A DNA stretch of 49,410 bases from an uncultured Eggerthellaceae bacterium (GTDB lineage Bacteria; Actinomycetota; Coriobacteriia; Coriobacteriales; Eggerthellaceae): positions 1 through 49,410 of the forward strand of contig CAMOLA010000007.1 in NCBI GenBank assembly GCA_946618265.1, read 5' to 3'. Made by a program: the position numbers and the translations under genes. Below are positions 46,478 through 49,410 of the stretch, piece after piece. Position 1 is the first letter of the stretch, and the number at the start of each line of letters is the position of its first letter. The notes under the pieces were generated by a model. That model saw nothing but the letters and a program-made list of their open reading frames with translations, ran no database searches and was not told where the DNA came from.

Positions 46478-47851
46478 TTATGGACGCGAGCTGGAGTGCG
46501 GTTCGGTTGCTTCTAACCATTTGGGGACTGTCCCCAAATGGTTATTAGGGGCGAGCAGCGTGAAGCCGGAGGTGGGCGCGTCGTCGAAGCAGCTTCGGTA
46601 TATGCGCAGGTAGCCGTCGAGCGTGTATCTGAACGGATGACAGGGCCATCCGTTGCAGGCGCGCTCCCAGTGGCAGTTTCCCATGCAGATCGGCAAGAGC
46701 TCGCAGGCCGAGCACTGCTCGTCGCGGACCGGGTCGTGCGAGATGTCGGACAGCTTCCATGTGGCGGGTTCGTCGAAGAGGTTGAACCGCGCGTACGAGG
46801 CGTCTCCCACCCAGCCATCGCAGCTGTAGACGTCGCCGAGCAGGTCGATGATGAAGTAGTTGTGCAACTGTCCCGAGCAGAAGCGCTCGACCGGAGCCAG
46901 TAGGTCGCGTAGCTCATCGGCCGTGTGGGCCTCGCCCGCGAACTGCTCGAGTCGCGCCTGGGCGAATTCCTCGTGCGTGAACAAGTCGAAATCGGGCGCC
47001 GCGAACGGGGCCGTGCCGTAGAAATGGCCGTAGTCGCACAGCTTGCCCGCGCCGAGCACGATGCCCTCCTCGCGATACAGCTTGGCGCGCAGCTCGTCGT
47101 AGAACGGCCACGACACCTTGTCGACGTTCATCGTTGCCATGACGGCGGCGCCGCAATCGTGCAGGTAGCGTGCCGCATGGATGTTGCGTTCGTAGGAGTT
47201 GGACCCGTCGGCCGCCACGCGGCGACGGTTGTGCAGCTGTTCTGGCCCGTCTATCGTCAAGAGGACAGAGCCAATGCGTGCCTGCGCGATGAGCTGGGCG
47301 GCGGCTTCGTCGATGAGGTTCGCGTTGGACAGCATGAGCGCGTCGTAGGCAACATCGTGGCCGTCGCTCCAGGCGATCAGCCGCCTCGAGAGCTCCTCGA
47401 CCACGTCGAGCGCAAGCGAGGGGTCGCCTCCGTACCACTGAACCGACAGCGTGGAAAAGCCGTCGCTCGCATGCCACTCTTCCACGAACGCGCAGATGGC
47501 GTCCATCATGCGCTCATCCATTTCCCCCTTCACCTTGTTGTGTCCCAATTCGTAGCAGTACGGGCAGCGGTAATTGCATGCATAGGTGGGGATGAAGCTG
47601 AGCGTGAGGGCAGACTTGTCGGCGCATGCCTCGTCGAATTTCGTGCGTTGTGCTGCGAGCTCGTCTTCTGGCGTGAGTTCCGTGAGAAAACCCGCGTCGG
47701 CAAGTTCTGCGGCATGGTCGCCCGAGCAGGCGAGGTAATCTTGGTAGGCGTTTTCGTCGAGTTCCGCGAATGCGCCGGAAGCTGTATGAAACAGCAGATG
47801 GTTTCCGTTTTCGCCGTCCACGCAGACCGTGTATCTCGATCGTCTCATCAT
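46478..47851 (-). CDS. Radical SAM/SPASM protein
   Basis: A 457-residue iron-sulfur enzyme. The first 60 residues (LLFHTASGAFAELDENAYQDYL) form the leader domain common to peptide-modifying members. The radical SAM core follows with CX3CX2C in YACNYRCPYCYE and WYGGDPSL. The end is a cysteine-rich SPASM region (SCDGWVGD.. CSACELLPICMGNCHWERACNG) that holds further clusters. Relatives mature ribosomal peptides or sulfatases; no precursor peptide or sulfatase is next to it. The last 22 residues come partly from a palindrome copy at 46514-46544 (NHLGTVPKW), so the native end was probably near 46545. AAGGGGG lies before the ATG pair; the second ATG (47848) is equally likely. Confidence 0.85.
   Translation of the reverse strand: MMRRSRYTVCVDGENGNHLLFHTASGAFAELDENAYQDYLACSGDHAAELADAGFLTELTPEDELAAQRTKFDEACADKSALTLSFIPTYACNYRCPYCYELGHNKVKGEMDERMMDAICAFVEEWHASDGFSTLSVQWYGGDPSLALDVVEELSRRLIAWSDGHDVAYDALMLSNANLIDEAAAQLIAQARIGSVLLTIDGPEQLHNRRRVAADGSNSYERNIHAARYLHDCGAAVMATMNVDKVSWPFYDELRAKLYREEGIVLGAGKLCDYGHFYGTAPFAAPDFDLFTHEEFAQARLEQFAGEAHTADELRDLLAPVERFCSGQLHNYFIIDLLGDVYSCDGWVGDASYARFNLFDEPATWKLSDISHDPVRDEQCSACELLPICMGNCHWERACNGWPCHPFRYTLDGYLRIYRSCFDDAPTSGFTLLAPNNHLGTVPKWLEATEPHSSSRP
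46514..46544. repeat. G-rich palindrome, GACTGTC type, inside a coding end
   Basis: TAACCATTTGGGGAC, a central T, then the exact complement; 15-base arms. On the minus strand it is read through by the radical SAM gene. Confidence 0.9.
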
Positions 47852-47867
47852 GCCCCCTTATCGCTGC

Positions 47868-47956
47868 GATACAGGCCTCCGGGGCGGTCGTTTCGTCTGC
47901 AACAGCCGACCTGGTCGGCTGTTGCAGACGAAACGACCGCCCCGGAGGCCCGTATC
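47868..47956. repeat. 89-base palindrome with 44-base arms
   Basis: Starting GATACAGGCCTCCGG, the left arm pairs with 47913-47956 with one mismatch around a single T at 47912. It fills most of the gap between the response-regulator stop and the radical SAM start. No T-run on either strand. Confidence 0.9.
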
Positions 47957-47980
47957 AGTTATTGTACACAATCGAGCTGG

Positions 47981-48655
47981 CTATTTGAGGGCAGTGGCCT
48001 TGTAGCCGACGCCGCGGACGGTGTCGATGCGGAAACTCTCGCTGTTCGCGAAGCGTTGGCGCAGCCGCTTGACGTGCACGTCGACGGTGCGCTCGCCCGA
48101 TTCGGCGTTGACGCCCCAGATGTCGCTCATGATCTCGCGCCGCGAGAAGATGCGGCCGACCGACGAGCACAGCTTGAACAGGATCATGAATTCCTTGGGA
48201 GGTAGGATGGCCTCGAGATCGCCTTCGACGACCGTGTAGGTGTTGCTGTCGAGCACGGCGTCGCCGATGACGATGCGGCGTTTGGAGACCGAGTGCGCAC
48301 GCCTGAGCAGCGCCGTCATGCGCAGTGCCATCTCGTTGAGGTCGACGGGCTTTACCATATAGTCGTCGGCGCCCTCGTTGAACGCCCGTTGTTTGGATTG
48401 GAAGTCGCCGTGCTTCGATATGACCATGATGGGCAGTTCCGGGCTGGCTTGTCTGATGGTGGCGACGAGCGCCACGCCGCTGATGTCGGGCAGCGATAGG
48501 GCGCACAGCATGATATCGACCTGAGCCGATTCGAACGTCTGCATGGCTTCGTTGACGCTGTGGGCGGCGAGCGTCTTGTAACCTTGGTTCTCGAGAAACG
48601 AACGGACGCGCGAGTTCGTCTTGCGATCGTCGTCGACAACGAGCACGCTGAACAT
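47981..48655 (-). CDS. OmpR-family regulator with altered receiver
   Basis: A 224-residue two-domain regulator: receiver at 1-115 and OmpR-type winged helix at about 125-222 (PPKEFMILFKLCSSVGRIFSRREIM, then ERTVDVHVKRLRQRF, RIDTVRGVGYKA). The receiver keeps the acidic pocket Asp8-Asp10, the Ser at 80 (MVISKHG) and Lys102 (VKPVD), but the phospho-acceptor position reads Ala52 (IMLCALSLPDISG) where LLDLMLPD is expected. It therefore cannot be phosphorylated in the usual way and may act constitutively or respond to another signal. No histidine kinase gene is adjacent. Confidence 0.9.
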   Translation of the reverse strand: MFSVLVVDDDRKTNSRVRSFLENQGYKTLAAHSVNEAMQTFESAQVDIMLCALSLPDISGVALVATIRQASPELPIMVISKHGDFQSKQRAFNEGADDYMVKPVDLNEMALRMTALLRRAHSVSKRRIVIGDAVLDSNTYTVVEGDLEAILPPKEFMILFKLCSSVGRIFSRREIMSDIWGVNAESGERTVDVHVKRLRQRFANSESFRIDTVRGVGYKATALK

Positions 48656-48994
48656 GATATGACCGTTTCCCTTTCTATTAACGACTTTTTCTACATAGTA
48701 TTTGATTGCGTGATTTTAATTACGGTACATGAACAGTGTATGAACGATTACAGCATTACAGTTCATGGCCATTTTTTCATCTATGTCTAGCATAAAACGT
48801 TGTGGTATAGCACACCGACCACAGGTCAAGAGCGTTATCAGGCTAGCGGAATTGCCGGGTATGGAGCGATTCAATTTAGGGGCGCTAGCCCGATGCCGCT
48901 TATGGGTCATCGTTGCTGAAAGGAGGAGGGCGAAATTCCGCCAATCACGTCCATACCAGTCACATCATTGGACAATCCTTAAAAGGAGGGAATG
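48656..48994. other. Divergent intergenic region before the MFS gene
   Basis: It contains TACTAT on the minus strand (48695-48700), a possible -10 for the regulator, and an inverted pair CATGAAC (48728-48734) / GTTCATG (48761-48767) with an extra ATGAAC between, a possible binding site. No gene is seen. Confidence 0.45.
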
Positions 48995-49410
48995 ATGGAT
49001 AACAAAGAGTGGACAATCTCCGAAGTTATCGACTCATTCGGTATCAATGGTCATACCTGGCTGATGTTCGTCCTGCTGGGTTTGGCAAACATCTTCGACG
49101 GTTATGACTTCATGATCGTCAACTCGACGAACTCGTACCTGGCCGCATCGTTCGGCCTCATCGATTACAGCACCATGACGGTCAACTCGGCCCAGATGGG
49201 CTCGCTGACCACGTGGGGCCTGCTCGGCATGGTTTTGGGCGGCGCCGTCGGCGGCGCAATGTCCGACCGCATCGGCCGTAAGAAGATGCTGATCATCGCC
49301 GTTATCTTCTACGGCCTGTTCACGCTGCCGCAGTCGTTCTCCAACAGCTTGGGCTTCTTCGCCGTCTGGCGCCTCATCGCCGGCTTCGGCGTCGGCTCCT
49401 GCATCCCGAT
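48995..49410 (+). CDS. MFS transporter, AAHS-like, cut by the window end
   Basis: The first 138 residues of a major facilitator transporter. Helix 1 holds FVLLGLANIFDGYDFMIVN, the D-G-x-D form of aromatic-acid:H+ symporters, and the loop GGAMSDRIGRKKML is the MFS signature between helices 2 and 3. The frame is open to the window end. The ATG at 48995 is favoured over the one at 48992 by spacing from AGGAGGG. It is divergent from the altered-receiver regulator, which may control it. The substrate is not known. Confidence 0.85.
   Translation, partial: MDNKEWTISEVIDSFGINGHTWLMFVLLGLANIFDGYDFMIVNSTNSYLAASFGLIDYSTMTVNSAQMGSLTTWGLLGMVLGGAVGGAMSDRIGRKKMLIIAVIFYGLFTLPQSFSNSLGFFAVWRLIAGFGVGSCIP

Noticed and set aside
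47868..47956. The 89-base palindrome as an ordinary Rho-independent terminator
   Set aside because: No T-run follows on either strand and the stem is several times longer than usual.

Overview
The window looks like a chromosomal segment of a Gram-positive, high-G+C anaerobe of the class Coriobacteriia, most likely family Eggerthellaceae. The basis is the mix of families: a YidC-like domain fused to a CDP-glycerol glycerophosphotransferase, meso-diaminopimelate dehydrogenase, an LCP wall-ligase, hybrid kinases, a radical SAM/SPASM protein and an AAHS-type transporter, plus many short G-rich palindromes between genes. The taxonomic call is inference from gene content. No rRNA or tRNA gene was seen.

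Positions 1-13260 hold a visibly A+T-richer surface-polysaccharide block: a YfhO-type membrane protein, two family 2 glycosyltransferases, a broken IS1634-type transposase, an amino-sugar set (acetyltransferase, SDR, DegT aminotransferase) and a wbpE-wbpB-wbpD-like set for a diacetamido-uronic acid. The block ends in a hairpin and a 95-base fragment of a small transporter gene whose intact relative lies at 21217. This suggests that the block was swapped into a locus that already carried that transporter.

Positions 13268-28894 are G+C-rich wall and capsule genes: the YidC/glycerophosphotransferase fusion with an LTA-synthase-like sulfatase; a secreted lysine-rich protein; an undecaprenyl-phosphate sugar module (GtrB/ArnC-like transferase, ATP-grasp ligase, two small multidrug-resistance-type subunits); rmlA, rmlB, a Wzx-type flippase, an LCP protein and a second glycerophosphotransferase. 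Positions 29118-32296 encode a LicC-LicA fusion with an N-terminal winged helix, followed by an EutH-family permease. Together these could import ethanolamine or choline and activate it as the CDP-form for decorating the wall polymer.

Positions 32501-49410 are mixed: an SGNH-like membrane protein, lipoproteins, a VanZ-like protein, a frameshifted gene, a winged-helix/nuclease-fold protein beside a large hybrid histidine kinase, a LysR regulator, ddh, a Ser/Thr kinase with an extracellular domain, a radical SAM/SPASM enzyme, an OmpR-type regulator lacking the phospho-acceptor aspartate, and the start of an MFS transporter cut by the window end.

Three things stand out beyond the genes. First, a family of odd-length G-rich palindromes occurs at ten sites, two of them inside the 3' ends of coding regions. 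Second, there are two much longer inverted repeats: 62-base perfect arms at 40796-41060 and 44-base arms at 47868-47956. Third, the wall-polymer genes form several unusual combinations (YidC fusion, LicCA plus EutH, ATP-grasp between a GtrB-like transferase and its flippase).
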